Assembly: GCA_963726575.1 (NCBI GenBank)
Contig: CAVSCR010000007.1
Location: forward strand, 186,001-250,000
From: CAVSCR01 sp963726575
GTDB lineage: Bacteria; Actinomycetota; Actinomycetes; JAHEKZ01
Reading direction: 5' to 3'
Length of the DNA: 64,000 bases
Under the pieces are notes generated by a model. The model was not told the DNA's origin and did not search any database. It saw only the letters and a program-made list of their open reading frames with translations. The position numbers and the translations under genes were made by a program. This document shows, piece by piece, positions 8,403 to 16,777 of the stretch; the first letter of the stretch is position 1; every line of letters begins with the position of its first letter.

Positions 8403-10450
8403 GCCCGCTCCAGGTGCACGTCGAGTGCCAGCGCGCGATCAGGGCCGGCCAGCACGGGGTTGACCTCGAGAGCAATGAGGTCGGGACGTTGCGCGAGTAC
8501 CTGCGAGACGGCGCAGACCACGCGGGCGAGCGAGTCCAGGTCCGCCGCCGGGGCGCCGCGGAACCCAGTGAGCAGCCGACTCGATCGCATCCGGGCGAGC
8601 ATCGCGAGCGCAGCCGCTTCGCCGACCGGACCGAGCGCCACGACCACGTCCTCCAGCACCTCGGCCTGGACCCCGCCGGCACCGACCATGACGAGTGGGC
8701 CGGCGGCGTCATCGAGTCGCGCTCCGACGATCAGCTCAGGGGCACCTAGGCGGGCCATCGCCTCGACGACGATCAGACGCTGGCCCAGCCGCGCGACCAC
8801 GTCGTCGTAGGCCGCTGCCACCATGTCGGCGTCCGCCAGGTGGAGCACGACGCCGCCGACGTCGGACTTGTGAGCCAGGTCGAGCGCCTTGAGCACCACC
8901 GGGTAGCCGATCGCGTCACCTGCCCGCCTGGCTTCCTCCGACGATGCCACCACACGCGCCGGAGGGAACTCGACTCCGACGGCCATGAGCAGCTCACGAC
9001 CCACCAGATAGGGATCTCCCGCCGGAGTCGGTGCGCCCGGTGGCGGAATCGTGGGCACGCCGGAAGCGGTCGCGACCGACCGGAGAGCTGCGAGCCCGGC
9101 TACCGCGCCCTCGATGCGTCGCAGCACGGGCACCCCGCCGTCGCGCAGCACGGCCGCTGTAGGTCCGTCGGGCGCGACCGAGTGCACCACCACCGGTCGC
9201 TGGTGGCCCGCCACGGCCGCGCAGATCTCGCGCGCGACCTGCGCCTCCCGATCGGCCAGCCGCGGCTCGTCGAGTCCGTAACCCCCGAAGTACCCGGTGA
9301 GCACGGCTGCGTCGACCTCACCGGAGGCCAGCGACGTCGCCACCATGCGGGCGTAGTTCATGTGGTCCTGCTCGCCGCCACCTGCGAGGTCGATCGGGTT
9401 GGCCGTCACGGCTGCCGCTGGCAAGGTGGCGGCCAGGTCGGCGCGCACCTTGTCGCCAAGGGTCGGGAGAGTGAACCCGCTCGCCTCCAACAGGTCACTG
9501 GCCACGACGCCGTGCCCCCCGCCGTCGGCGACGACCGCGATGCGCGAACCCTTCAAGGTCACTGAACCGCTGAGCGCATGCGCCACCTCGATGAGCTGAC
9601 TGGGTGTGTCGACCAACGCAATCCCAGCGGCCGCACACGCAGCCTCCACGGCGGCGCGGCTTCCGGCCATGGCGCCGGTATGGCTGGCTGCCGCTCGGCG
9701 CGCCACCTCACCGCGCCCGGCGGCCAGCAGCACCACCTGCGTGCCGGCGTCGCGAACGCGTTGAGCGGCCTGCGCGAGATCGCGGACCCGGCTGAAGTCC
9801 TCGACGTACAGGGCCACGACGTCGGTGCCGGGGTCGGCGGCGACGGTCTCGAGCAGGTCAGCGGCACTGACGTCGATCTCGTTGCCCAAGGACGCGAACC
9901 GTGAGAACCCCAGCCCGTCGCGGCGGGCCAGCCAGCCGAGCTCGATCGCCAGGTTTCCCGACTGCGACAGCAGGCCGATCCTTCCCGACGGCAGATCGCC
10001 CCACACCAGGCGCAGCCCGGAGTGCGCGTCGGCCACGCCCATGCAGTTCGGCCCCAGCAGGACCGCACCGGCGGCCCTGACCTTGTCGGTCACCCGAGTT
10101 GCGACGTCGTCCGCGATGCCCGACGTGATGCCCACCAGCGCCCTGACCCCGCGCGACAACGCTTCATCGACCACGGACTCGAAGCTCGCCGCTGGGACCG
10201 CGATCGCGACCAGCTCAGGCGTCTCGGGCAGCTCGCTGATCGTCCGGAACGTCGCCTCTTCGAGCACGGGCTCGCCGGTCCGGTTGACGAGTCGGACCAC
10301 TCTGCGGTGACGACCCTCGAGGGCTCCCTTGGCCAGCCAGTAACCCCACTTGGCCGGGTCGCCCGACGCCCCCACGACGGCGATCGAGTCCGGGGCGAAG
10401 AGTGCGCTGAAGTCGCGTCCGGCACTGCCAGACGTCGCTGGCTCGGTCAC
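8399..10450 (-). CDS. Acyl-CoA synthetase, ADP/NDP-forming type (fused alpha-beta)
   Basis: A 683-residue NDP-forming acyl-CoA synthetase. Order: CoA-binding Rossmann domain (FAPDSIAVVGASGDPAKWGYWL), succinyl-CoA-ligase-like domain (GPNCMGVADAHSGLRLVW; phosphohistidine region AAASHTGAMAG), then a C-terminal ATP-grasp domain (AGDAIGYPVVLKALDLAHKS ... ALEVNPVLAG). It makes acyl-CoA from an organic acid, CoA and ATP, or the reverse. I chose GTG 10450, which overlaps the dehydrogenase stop (GTGA); the longer upstream frame is only the shadow of that gene. The middle gene of a coupled three-gene operon. Confidence 0.88.
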   Translation of the reverse strand: MTEPATSGSAGRDFSALFAPDSIAVVGASGDPAKWGYWLAKGALEGRHRRVVRLVNRTGEPVLEEATFRTISELPETPELVAIAVPAASFESVVDEALSRGVRALVGITSGIADDVATRVTDKVRAAGAVLLGPNCMGVADAHSGLRLVWGDLPSGRIGLLSQSGNLAIELGWLARRDGLGFSRFASLGNEIDVSAADLLETVAADPGTDVVALYVEDFSRVRDLAQAAQRVRDAGTQVVLLAAGRGEVARRAAASHTGAMAGSRAAVEAACAAAGIALVDTPSQLIEVAHALSGSVTLKGSRIAVVADGGGHGVVASDLLEASGFTLPTLGDKVRADLAATLPAAAVTANPIDLAGGGEQDHMNYARMVATSLASGEVDAAVLTGYFGGYGLDEPRLADREAQVAREICAAVAGHQRPVVVHSVAPDGPTAAVLRDGGVPVLRRIEGAVAGLAALRSVATASGVPTIPPPGAPTPAGDPYLVGRELLMAVGVEFPPARVVASSEEARRAGDAIGYPVVLKALDLAHKSDVGGVVLHLADADMVAAAYDDVVARLGQRLIVVEAMARLGAPELIVGARLDDAAGPLVMVGAGGVQAEVLEDVVVALGPVGEAAALAMLARMRSSRLLTGFRGAPAADLDSLARVVCAVSQVLAQRPDLIALEVNPVLAGPDRALALDVHLERA

Positions 10451-11613
10451 TTGGCCAGCCGGCGGCTGATGATCAGTCGCTGGATGTCTGAGGTGCCTTC
10501 CTCGATCTCTTCCAGCTTCGCGTCGCGCATCCACTTCTCCACCAGGAACTCCCGCGAGTAGCCCCATCCGCCAAGCGTCTGCACCGCCGCCCACGTGGCG
10601 AACATCGCAGTCTCCGAGGCGTACAGCTTGGTCATCGCCGCCTCCTTGCTCGCATCGAGGCCGGCGTCGAGCCGCTTCGCCGCTCGCCAGGTGAGCAGCC
10701 GCGACGCCTCGATCCTGGTGGCGACGTCGGCCAGCCGGAATCCCACGGCTTGGTGCTCGATGATCGGCTTGCCGAACTGGCTGCGCTGCTTGGCGTACTC
10801 GACAGCAGTGTCGAACGCGGCCTGCGCCAAGCCGACCACCGACGCGCCGAGGATCACACGCGAGATGTCGAACGTGCGCATCAGACCGGAGAAGCCCTGG
10901 CCCTCGTCTCCGATCCGGTTGGCCGCCGGCACGAAGACGTCGTCCAACACAACCTCGGTGTTGAGGATCGCGCGCTGACCCATCTTCCGGAACGGTTCAC
11001 CGGTACTCAGACCTTCAGACGACGCAGGAACGATGAAGGCTGTGATGCCGCGCGTGCGCTTCGCCGGATCCACCGTCGCGAAGACGACGTATGAGTCGGC
11101 GATCCCACCGTTGCTGATCCACGTCTTGCGGCCTGTGATGCGGTAGCCGTCGCCGTCAGCCACAGCTCGCGTCTGGATGCTCGCCGCATCCGATCCGGAC
11201 TCTGGTTCGGTCGTGGCCAACGCCGTGAAGGGCGGAAGGTCCACACACAACGGGGTAAGGAACCGCTGCTTCTGCTCCTCGGTGCCGAGTTCGAGGATCG
11301 GGTCGGCGTAGAACCCGTTGCTCGTGACGAGATTGCCGATCGCGATGTCGCCGTAGGTGAGCTCTTCCTGCGCCAAACACTGCGTGAAGACGTCGGTGAA
11401 GCCACCACCTCCGTACTGCTCGGGCAGCATGAACGACGTGATGCCGACGTCTGCGGCCTTGCGCCAGATGTCCAAGGGCACCTCGACATCTGCCTCGTCG
11501 ACCTCGCGCGCCACAGGGCGGATGACATCTCGGGCGAAGTCGCGGCAGAGCTCACGCACCGCGCGTTGGTCGTCGGTGAGGGCGACGAGCTCGGTGGGCA
11601 GCTCGGCGGGCAC
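10447..11613 (-). CDS. Acyl-CoA dehydrogenase
   Basis: A 388-residue FAD-dependent acyl-CoA dehydrogenase catalysing alpha,beta-oxidation of an acyl-CoA. The three-domain family layout is intact: helical N-domain, the FAD-binding beta domain (ALATTEPESGSDAAS, GRKTWISNGGIADSYVVFA) and the C-terminal four-helix domain (AKQRSQFGKPI, QTLGGWGYSREF). The glutamate in LEEIEEGTSDIQRLII is the likely catalytic base position. The start is GTG at 11613, 24 bases from the palindrome shared with the tetR promoter. It heads an operon with an acyl-CoA synthetase, so a branched-chain or aromatic acid catabolic role is plausible but unproven. Confidence 0.92.
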   Translation of the reverse strand: MPAELPTELVALTDDQRAVRELCRDFARDVIRPVAREVDEADVEVPLDIWRKAADVGITSFMLPEQYGGGGFTDVFTQCLAQEELTYGDIAIGNLVTSNGFYADPILELGTEEQKQRFLTPLCVDLPPFTALATTEPESGSDAASIQTRAVADGDGYRITGRKTWISNGGIADSYVVFATVDPAKRTRGITAFIVPASSEGLSTGEPFRKMGQRAILNTEVVLDDVFVPAANRIGDEGQGFSGLMRTFDISRVILGASVVGLAQAAFDTAVEYAKQRSQFGKPIIEHQAVGFRLADVATRIEASRLLTWRAAKRLDAGLDASKEAAMTKLYASETAMFATWAAVQTLGGWGYSREFLVEKWMRDAKLEEIEEGTSDIQRLIISRRLAK

Positions 11614-11633
11614 GGGTGCCTCCTGGATCGCTA

Positions 11634-11653
11634 TTGACTGACGCGTCAGTAAA
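11634..11653. promoter_or_regulatory. Palindromic operator between acyl-CoA dehydrogenase and tetR
   Basis: Centred on 11643/11644 is a perfect 14-bp palindrome ACTGACGCGTCAGT (11637-11650). After one mismatch on each side it is extended by TT/AA. It sits 24 bases from the dehydrogenase start and 21 from the tetR ATG, so a bound dimer would cover both promoters. Form and place are typical of a TetR-family operator, probably for the adjacent regulator. Confidence 0.75.
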
Positions 11654-11670
11654 GAGTGTACGGTGGTGCA

Positions 11671-12315
11671 ATGTCAACCAGGACGGCGCGCAAAGGTCAG
11701 AAGGCTGCGCCGCGGCGGGTGCGCTCGACGCCGGACGAGCGTCGCGGCGACATCTTGGACGCCGCCCGTCAGGTGATGGTCGAGCGCGGCATCGTGGCGA
11801 CCCGCGTCACCGATGTAGCCGTGCGAGCGGGCGTGAGCCACGGACTTGTGCACTACTACTTCCCTACCAAGGACGACCTCGTGGCCGCGACCATGCACCA
11901 CGTGGCCGACGTCGGCGTCCAACGCCTGCGTCGCCTGGTCGCCGCCGAGCCGACGGCGCAGGCGAAGCTGGACCGGCTCCTCGACCTGGCCGTCCCGGGC
12001 GCGTCGCGCGCCAGCGACGCATGGGTGCTCTGGGTCGACGCCTGGTCCGCCGGGCTGCGCGATGCCACAGTGCGAGCGGTACACGACGAGTTGGACACCG
12101 CCTGGTCAGGCGCGCTCGTGGAGATCATCGAGCACGGGATCCGCAGCGGTGAGTTCGCCTGCGACGACCCGGTGACCACGGCCACGGTCCTCACCTCGTT
12201 GGTCGACGGGCTGTCGCTGCGACTCGTGCTGCGTCAGCGCGGCGTCACCAGGGCGGCGATCCTGCGCATGCTGCGCGCGGCCGCAGCACAGGAACTGGCG
12301 CGAACGCACGTCTGA
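11671..12315 (+). CDS. TetR-family transcriptional regulator
   Basis: A 214-residue TetR repressor. The N-terminal helix-turn-helix is clear (DERRGDILDAARQVMVERGI, VTDVAVRAGVSHGLVHYYFP). The C-terminal half is a ligand-binding helical domain (WVLWVDAWSAGLRDATVRAV). I chose ATG 11671; an in-frame GTG 15 bases upstream would run into the operator. The gene is divergent from the acyl-CoA dehydrogenase/synthetase operon and probably represses it and itself until an acyl-CoA or acid ligand binds. Ligand not identifiable from sequence. Confidence 0.9.
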   Translation: MSTRTARKGQKAAPRRVRSTPDERRGDILDAARQVMVERGIVATRVTDVAVRAGVSHGLVHYYFPTKDDLVAATMHHVADVGVQRLRRLVAAEPTAQAKLDRLLDLAVPGASRASDAWVLWVDAWSAGLRDATVRAVHDELDTAWSGALVEIIEHGIRSGEFACDDPVTTATVLTSLVDGLSLRLVLRQRGVTRAAILRMLRAAAAQELARTHV

Positions 12316-12413
12316 CGCAGCCGTCGCGACGGCTGGGTCGACCCGCCCGAGCGTGGATGACCCCCTCCAAACCTCCATAAGACCGGGACAACGAGTGATT
12401 TGCTCCATTCTTC

Positions 12414-12440
12414 TGGAAGCGTCGACTCGTTGCTTCCAAA
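12414..12440. repeat. Short inverted repeat in the tetR-sigma gap
   Basis: Within the 200-base gap between tetR and the sigma-factor gene, TGGAAGC and GCTTCCA form a 7-bp stem around a ten-base loop, followed on the plus strand by AAAAAGG. There is no T-tract on either strand, so it is a weak terminator candidate at best and could be a protein-binding site in the sigma operon promoter. I see no gene in the rest of the gap. Confidence 0.35.
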
Positions 12441-12517
12441 AAGGGTCGGCGAGAGGTCAGTTCGCTCGAAGTCGGCGTCGGATGTCACATCCAGCGCACC
12501 GGCGGTGCTTGGAAGAT

Positions 12518-13114
12518 GTGAGCAGCAACGTGACTGCCGTCGGCTGGTCAGCGCCGACGATGGCGGCGGGACTGGTGCCGACCGAGGAGGTCGAGGTCGT
12601 GGGTGCCCGACCGGGTTCGGCCATGAGACCTGACCTCGAGGCGGTGTTCCGGGTCGAGTACTCGCGCGTCGTGGCCACCGCCCGTCGGGTCGTCGGGTCA
12701 TCCGCCGCGGCCGAGGACGTGGCCCAGGAGGTGTTCCTCGCCTTCGCCCGGTCGCGGGTGCCTACCGAGCAAGCCCGCAGCTGGCTGCTGGTGGCGGCGG
12801 TGCACACCGCGCTCAACCAGCTCCGCAGCGACCGGCGCCGTGATGCCCGAGAACTTCGCGCAGCGCCCGATCGCCACGACACCGTCGTGCCGGACGTAGC
12901 GGACGACGCCACCCGGACCCTCGAGCAGGCACGGCTTCGAGCGGCGCTCGGGCGGCTGCCACGCCAGCAGGCCACCGTCCTCGTGCTGCGCCACAGCGGG
13001 CTCAGCTATGCCGAGATCGCGGCTCACACCGAACTGTCCCCCGGAAGCGTCGGCACGACCCTTCGTCGTGCCGAGGCCGCACTTCGTCAGGAGATGTCCG
13101 ATGCACCCCACTGA
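12518..13114 (+). CDS. ECF (sigma-70 family) RNA polymerase sigma factor
   Basis: ECF sigma factor with sigma2 (DLEAVFRVEYSRVVATARRV, AAAEDVAQEVFLAFAR) and sigma4 (ALGRLPRQQATVLVLRHSGL, SYAEIAAHTELSPGSVGTTL). The start is uncertain. GTG 12518 has GGAAG only two bases upstream; ATG 12560 or ATG 12623 are possible, and 12623 would leave a standard 163-residue protein. It overlaps the anti-sigma gene by 14 bases, as expected for a sigma/anti-sigma pair. It may direct its own operon, which also encodes an ABC transporter. Confidence 0.88.
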   Translation: MSSNVTAVGWSAPTMAAGLVPTEEVEVVGARPGSAMRPDLEAVFRVEYSRVVATARRVVGSSAAAEDVAQEVFLAFARSRVPTEQARSWLLVAAVHTALNQLRSDRRRDARELRAAPDRHDTVVPDVADDATRTLEQARLRAALGRLPRQQATVLVLRHSGLSYAEIAAHTELSPGSVGTTLRRAEAALRQEMSDAPH

Positions 13115-14210
13115 CGGCGCATTGCGCCGCGCACTCGATGAGCCGGCGTCAATGTCGGACGCTGACCGCGAGCACGTGCTGACGTGCCCGCGCTGCCAAA
13201 GCGGGATCTCCGACGCAGCGGACGACCGCGACCACGCCTCCGCGGCCTTGGCCCTTGACGATGCGCACGATGAGACGTCGCTGGAGCAACAGTGGGGGCG
13301 GCTCAGCGACGCCGTGGCCTCGCAGTCGCCGGCCACGACCGGTGACATCTCGGCCCACCCGAGGCATCGACGGCTCCACCGCGCCACGGTTCTGACGGCC
13401 GCCGGAGCAGTCCTCGTGATCGGTGGCGCTACCGCGGCAGCGGCTGGCGACTGGCTGCAGGTGTTCCGCACCGAGTCCGTAGCCCCGGTCTCGGTGCCCC
13501 TTTCCATGTCGGACGTGACGGACCTCTCCGCGATGACCGGTCTCTCGGACCTGTCTGCCTACGGTCACTGGCAGTACCTCAGTAGCCCTCAGTTGCAGCC
13601 GGTGCCGAGCGCGAACGCAGCTCAGCAACGGACGGGCCTGACGCTCGCGCCTGTACCGGACCTCCCGACGGGGGTGACCGGCTCCCCGACCTACCAGGTC
13701 GTCGAGCAGCAGTCAGCGGTCTTCACGTTCTCGTCGAACAAGGCGAGGCAGGCGGTGACCCGGGCCGGCGCAAGCCTGCCCGCCCTGCCGGAAGCACTCG
13801 ATGGCGCTGTCCTACGCCTGCGGGCAGGACCTGCGGTCGTTCGGCTGTGGGACCAAGGGTCTGGCATTCCGACGCTGGTCATCGCCGAGATCGGTGCCCC
13901 GGTCGCCGAGTCGTCCGGCGTCCCGCTGGCCGTCTTCCGGGACACGCTGCTCTCGCTGCCTGGCATTCCCCCTGCACTCGCCGATCAGTTGCGCGCCGTC
14001 ACCAGTGACGGAACGACTCTGCCGATCCCGGTGCCGCGGGACCAGTTCACGACATCAGCCACTGATGTGGGCGGGACAGCAGCGACGCTGCTGCAGTCGA
14101 AGGACGGCACGTTGTGCGGGGTCGTATGGGTCGCCAACGGCGTGGTCCGGATCGTCGCCGGCCCGCTGTCTGCCTCCGAGGTCGTGTCGGTCGCGAATGA
14201 ACTCGGCTGA
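13101..14210 (+). CDS. Membrane-anchored anti-sigma-factor-like protein
   Basis: A 369-residue protein starting at ATG 13101 (CAGGAG seven bases upstream), overlapping the sigma gene end. A short N-terminal cytoplasmic segment has a zinc-finger-like H-x3-C-x2-C (EHVLTCPRCQ, His25, Cys29, Cys32), as in zinc-binding anti-sigma domains. One membrane segment lies about residues 94-115 (ATVLTAAGAVLVIGGATAAA). The remaining about 250 residues would be outside the membrane and could sense a cell-envelope signal; I do not recognise the fold. Role inferred from architecture and overlap with the sigma gene. Confidence 0.72.
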   Translation: MHPTDGALRRALDEPASMSDADREHVLTCPRCQSGISDAADDRDHASAALALDDAHDETSLEQQWGRLSDAVASQSPATTGDISAHPRHRRLHRATVLTAAGAVLVIGGATAAAAGDWLQVFRTESVAPVSVPLSMSDVTDLSAMTGLSDLSAYGHWQYLSSPQLQPVPSANAAQQRTGLTLAPVPDLPTGVTGSPTYQVVEQQSAVFTFSSNKARQAVTRAGASLPALPEALDGAVLRLRAGPAVVRLWDQGSGIPTLVIAEIGAPVAESSGVPLAVFRDTLLSLPGIPPALADQLRAVTSDGTTLPIPVPRDQFTTSATDVGGTAATLLQSKDGTLCGVVWVANGVVRIVAGPLSASEVVSVANELG

Positions 14211-15249
14211 CGGCGGAGTGACTGCGTCAATCCCCTCGGCGGCGCAGATCCGTGAGGAGCTGTCGGCGCCTTCGCCAGCAGCTTGGTGCAGCGACCTGAG
14301 CAAACGCTTCGGCCGACGGCAGGCGGTGCGCTCGGTGTCGCTCCAGGTTGGGCGCGGTGAGATCGTCGGACTGCTCGGGGCCAACGGTGCCGGTAAGACC
14401 ACGGTCATCAAGATGCTGCTCGGCCTGGTGCGCGCCGACGACGGTGAGGTGATGCTGCTCGGGCGGCCCGGTGTCGATCCATCCTCTCGGGCAAGGGTGG
14501 GCTACCTGCCCGAGCTCTTCCGCTACCAGCCGTGGCTGACCGCGTCGGAGGTTCTGGAGCTGCACGCGCGCTTGAGCGGGCTTGGTCCGAACGGGGAGCG
14601 CCAGGCGGAGCTGCTGGAGGTCGTCGGGCTGGCGTCGCGGGCTCAGGACCGGGTCGGAGGGTTCAGCAAGGGCATGCAGCAGCGGCTCGGCCTCGCCGTG
14701 GCGTTGGTGGGTGAGCCGGAGCTCGTCATCCTCGACGAGCCCACCAGCGCACTCGACCCGCTGGGCCGCGCCGACGTGCGCGACTTGGTGCTGTCGCTGC
14801 GCGAGCGCGGCGTCGCGGTACTGCTCAACTCACATCTCATCGGCGAGGTGGAACGGGTCTGCGACCGCGTGGTGATCCTCGATCACGGTGAGGTCGCCGC
14901 CCAAGGGACTCTGGCTCAGCTGTTGGGTCAGCGTCGCGCCGTCCTTCGACTCGGCGGTGTCACCGACGAAGCACTCGCGCGGCTGCGAGCCACGGGCGAC
15001 GTCGCCGCCGACGGCGGCCTATTCCACGTCGCCCTGGGGCACAGCAACCCGGGCGCGTCCGCCGACGGTCAGCGCCCCGCGGCCGGTGCCGATGACGATG
15101 CGGTGGCGCAGCTGGTCGCAGATCTTGCCGAAATTGGGGTGCGCGTCTACTCCGTGGAGCAGGCCCGCGTCACCCTCGAGGACCGCCTGCTCGGAATCCT
15201 GCGCAGCCACGATTCCGACCCGGAGCAGTCCGGGCGGGGGGTCACATGA
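14197..15249 (+). CDS. ABC transporter ATP-binding protein
   Basis: A 350-residue nucleotide-binding subunit of an ABC-2 type exporter: Walker A GANGAGKTT, signature FSKGMQQRLGLA, Walker B LVILDEPTSALDP and switch His in NSHLIGEVE. A C-terminal extension of about 100 residues follows, as in the drug/antibiotic-export (DrrA/CcmA-like) group. ATG 14197 overlaps the anti-sigma gene by 14 bases; GTG 14218, with GGAG close upstream, is an alternative start. The permease gene overlaps its stop (ATGA). Confidence 0.92.
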   Translation: MNSADGGVTASIPSAAQIREELSAPSPAAWCSDLSKRFGRRQAVRSVSLQVGRGEIVGLLGANGAGKTTVIKMLLGLVRADDGEVMLLGRPGVDPSSRARVGYLPELFRYQPWLTASEVLELHARLSGLGPNGERQAELLEVVGLASRAQDRVGGFSKGMQQRLGLAVALVGEPELVILDEPTSALDPLGRADVRDLVLSLRERGVAVLLNSHLIGEVERVCDRVVILDHGEVAAQGTLAQLLGQRRAVLRLGGVTDEALARLRATGDVAADGGLFHVALGHSNPGASADGQRPAAGADDDAVAQLVADLAEIGVRVYSVEQARVTLEDRLLGILRSHDSDPEQSGRGVT

Positions 15250-16166
15250 GCGGGAGCACTTCGTTGCCTGCCAGCGACTCCGCATTGTCAAGGATGTCAG
15301 CCCCGACGTCTCCTCGCGCGTGGCGAACGGTCATCACCGTCGCCACGCTCACCGTGAAGGAGGCCGCGCGCAAGCGGGTGGTCTTCGCCTTGCTCGCCTT
15401 GTCGCTCGTGCTCCTGACGCTCAGCGCGTGGGGGTTCTCGCAGCTGTCGGGCATGACCACGTCCTACGGCCGGCTGACCAGCGCCGAATCACGAGTCATC
15501 GCATCGCAGCTGCTCAACCTGGTCATGTTCGGTATGAGCATGATCGTGGCGCTCGGAACCGCGTTCCTTGCTGGTCCGACGCTGGGCGGCGAGATCGAGT
15601 CCGGCGTCGCACTGGGTTTGCTCGCGCGTCCGGTGCGTCGATGGCACGTGCTTCTGGGCAAGTGGGTGGGGCTGGTCGTCTTCGGGTCCGTCTACATGAC
15701 CGTCGTGGGTCTGTCTCAATTCGTCGTCGTCCGGGTGACCGTGTCCTATTGGCCACCGCACCCGTGGGAAGCCCTGCTGCTGCTCGCCGGCGAGACCACT
15801 GTCTTGCTGACGCTGGCCATGCTGCTCTCGAGCCTCATCTCGCCGCTTGCATCGGGGATCACGACGGTGGGACTGTTCGGCGCGACCTGGGTGGCTGGGG
15901 TGGTCGGCAGCATCGGGGTCGTGCTCGGCAACGAGAAGCTGGAGCGGATCGCCACTGTGTCCCAGGTGCTGCTCCCCACCGACGGCCTGTGGCAAGGGGC
16001 GATGCATGCGATCCAGGACACCGCCTCGCTGCGGCTGCTGGGCAAGTCCATGAGCCCCTTCCTCAGCACCCGGGCGCCGAGTCCCCTCTACCTGGTGTGG
16101 GCCGTCATCTGGACACTGCTCGTCTGGCTGCTGTGCGCCGTGTCGGTTCAACGCCGGGACTTGTGA
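15246..16166 (+). CDS. ABC-2 type transporter permease
   Basis: A 306-residue integral membrane protein with about six hydrophobic segments (e.g. VVFALLALSLVLLTLSAWGF, NLVMFGMSMIVALGTAFLAG, ending VIWTLLVWLLCAVSV). It has the ABC-2 motif GGEIESGVALGLLARPVRRW between the second and third segments. It is coupled to the ATPase gene by an ATGA overlap and is the last gene of the sigma/anti-sigma/ABC operon. A strong hairpin follows. Cargo unknown. Confidence 0.9.
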   Translation: MSGSTSLPASDSALSRMSAPTSPRAWRTVITVATLTVKEAARKRVVFALLALSLVLLTLSAWGFSQLSGMTTSYGRLTSAESRVIASQLLNLVMFGMSMIVALGTAFLAGPTLGGEIESGVALGLLARPVRRWHVLLGKWVGLVVFGSVYMTVVGLSQFVVVRVTVSYWPPHPWEALLLLAGETTVLLTLAMLLSSLISPLASGITTVGLFGATWVAGVVGSIGVVLGNEKLERIATVSQVLLPTDGLWQGAMHAIQDTASLRLLGKSMSPFLSTRAPSPLYLVWAVIWTLLVWLLCAVSVQRRDL

Positions 16167-16274
16167 ACCTGCGTTGGCCGGGTGATCGTCGGCCCAGTTG
16201 GAGCTGCCTGTAGGGACTGTGCGAACCGCGTCTGACCCTGCGGGCCGATTCCATGACGGGCGGAAGAGTTCTGT

Positions 16275-16309
16275 AAGAACGGGAGCAACTCTTCATTGCT
16301 CCCGTTCTT
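16275..16309. terminator. 14-bp perfect stem between ABC operon and che operon
   Basis: AAGAACGGGAGCAA pairs perfectly with TTGCTCCCGTTCTT around the loop CTCTTCA. It lies between the convergent ABC-permease and cheW genes, so it is probably a bidirectional terminator. There is no long T-tract; the plus-strand side ends in GTTCTTG. Confidence 0.75.
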
Positions 16310-16350
16310 GCCGCATCAATGCCGCATTGCTCCCAGACGGTGGCGGGGGG

Positions 16351-16755
16351 TCAGCTCAGGCCGGCGAGCTCGCGCAGACCTACCAGCAGCACGGGGCTCC
16401 GGTCGGCGCGGCGCAGGACCTGCTGCACGTAGTCGGGCAGGCCGGCCGGGCGCGCGACGTCGTCCGGGCTCAGGTCTTCGTCGGCCACCACCGCAAGAAC
16501 TCGGTCCACAGCGACGCCGTAGCTGCCACCGTCCCCCGGGTTCAGCACCAGCACGTCGCCGGCCTCACCCGGGTAGGGCGCGGCGCGCAGGTCGACGATG
16601 GGCAACGGATCACCGCGCAGCTCGATCAGACCGCTGATCGGCGCCCGCGTGCCTGGGAGGTCCTCGATTCCGACGGCCCGGATGACCTCGCGCACTTCCT
16701 CGAGCTGGCACGCCAGCTCGCGCTCGTTCATCTGAAACGTGATGTAGCCGCTCAC
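16351..16755 (-). CDS. cheW: Chemotaxis coupling protein CheW
   Basis: A 134-residue single-domain CheW (GTG start): MSGYITFQMNERELACQLEE opens the SH3-like fold, with GLIELRGDPLPIVDLRAA the conserved CheW core and GVAVDRVLAVV the second subdomain. It normally bridges chemoreceptors and the CheA kinase. Last gene of the cheB-cheR-cheW operon, 22 bases behind cheR. No cheA or receptor gene is in this window. Confidence 0.9.
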   Translation of the reverse strand: MSGYITFQMNERELACQLEEVREVIRAVGIEDLPGTRAPISGLIELRGDPLPIVDLRAAPYPGEAGDVLVLNPGDGGSYGVAVDRVLAVVADEDLSPDDVARPAGLPDYVQQVLRRADRSPVLLVGLRELAGLS

Positions 16756-16777
16756 GCCCGCCTCCGACCGTCGTCCG

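Noticed and set aside
14888..16213. Plus-strand open frame overlapping the ABC genes in another frame
   Set aside because: The ABC ATPase and permease motifs are in the other frames; this one is Arg/Ala-rich shadow sequence.
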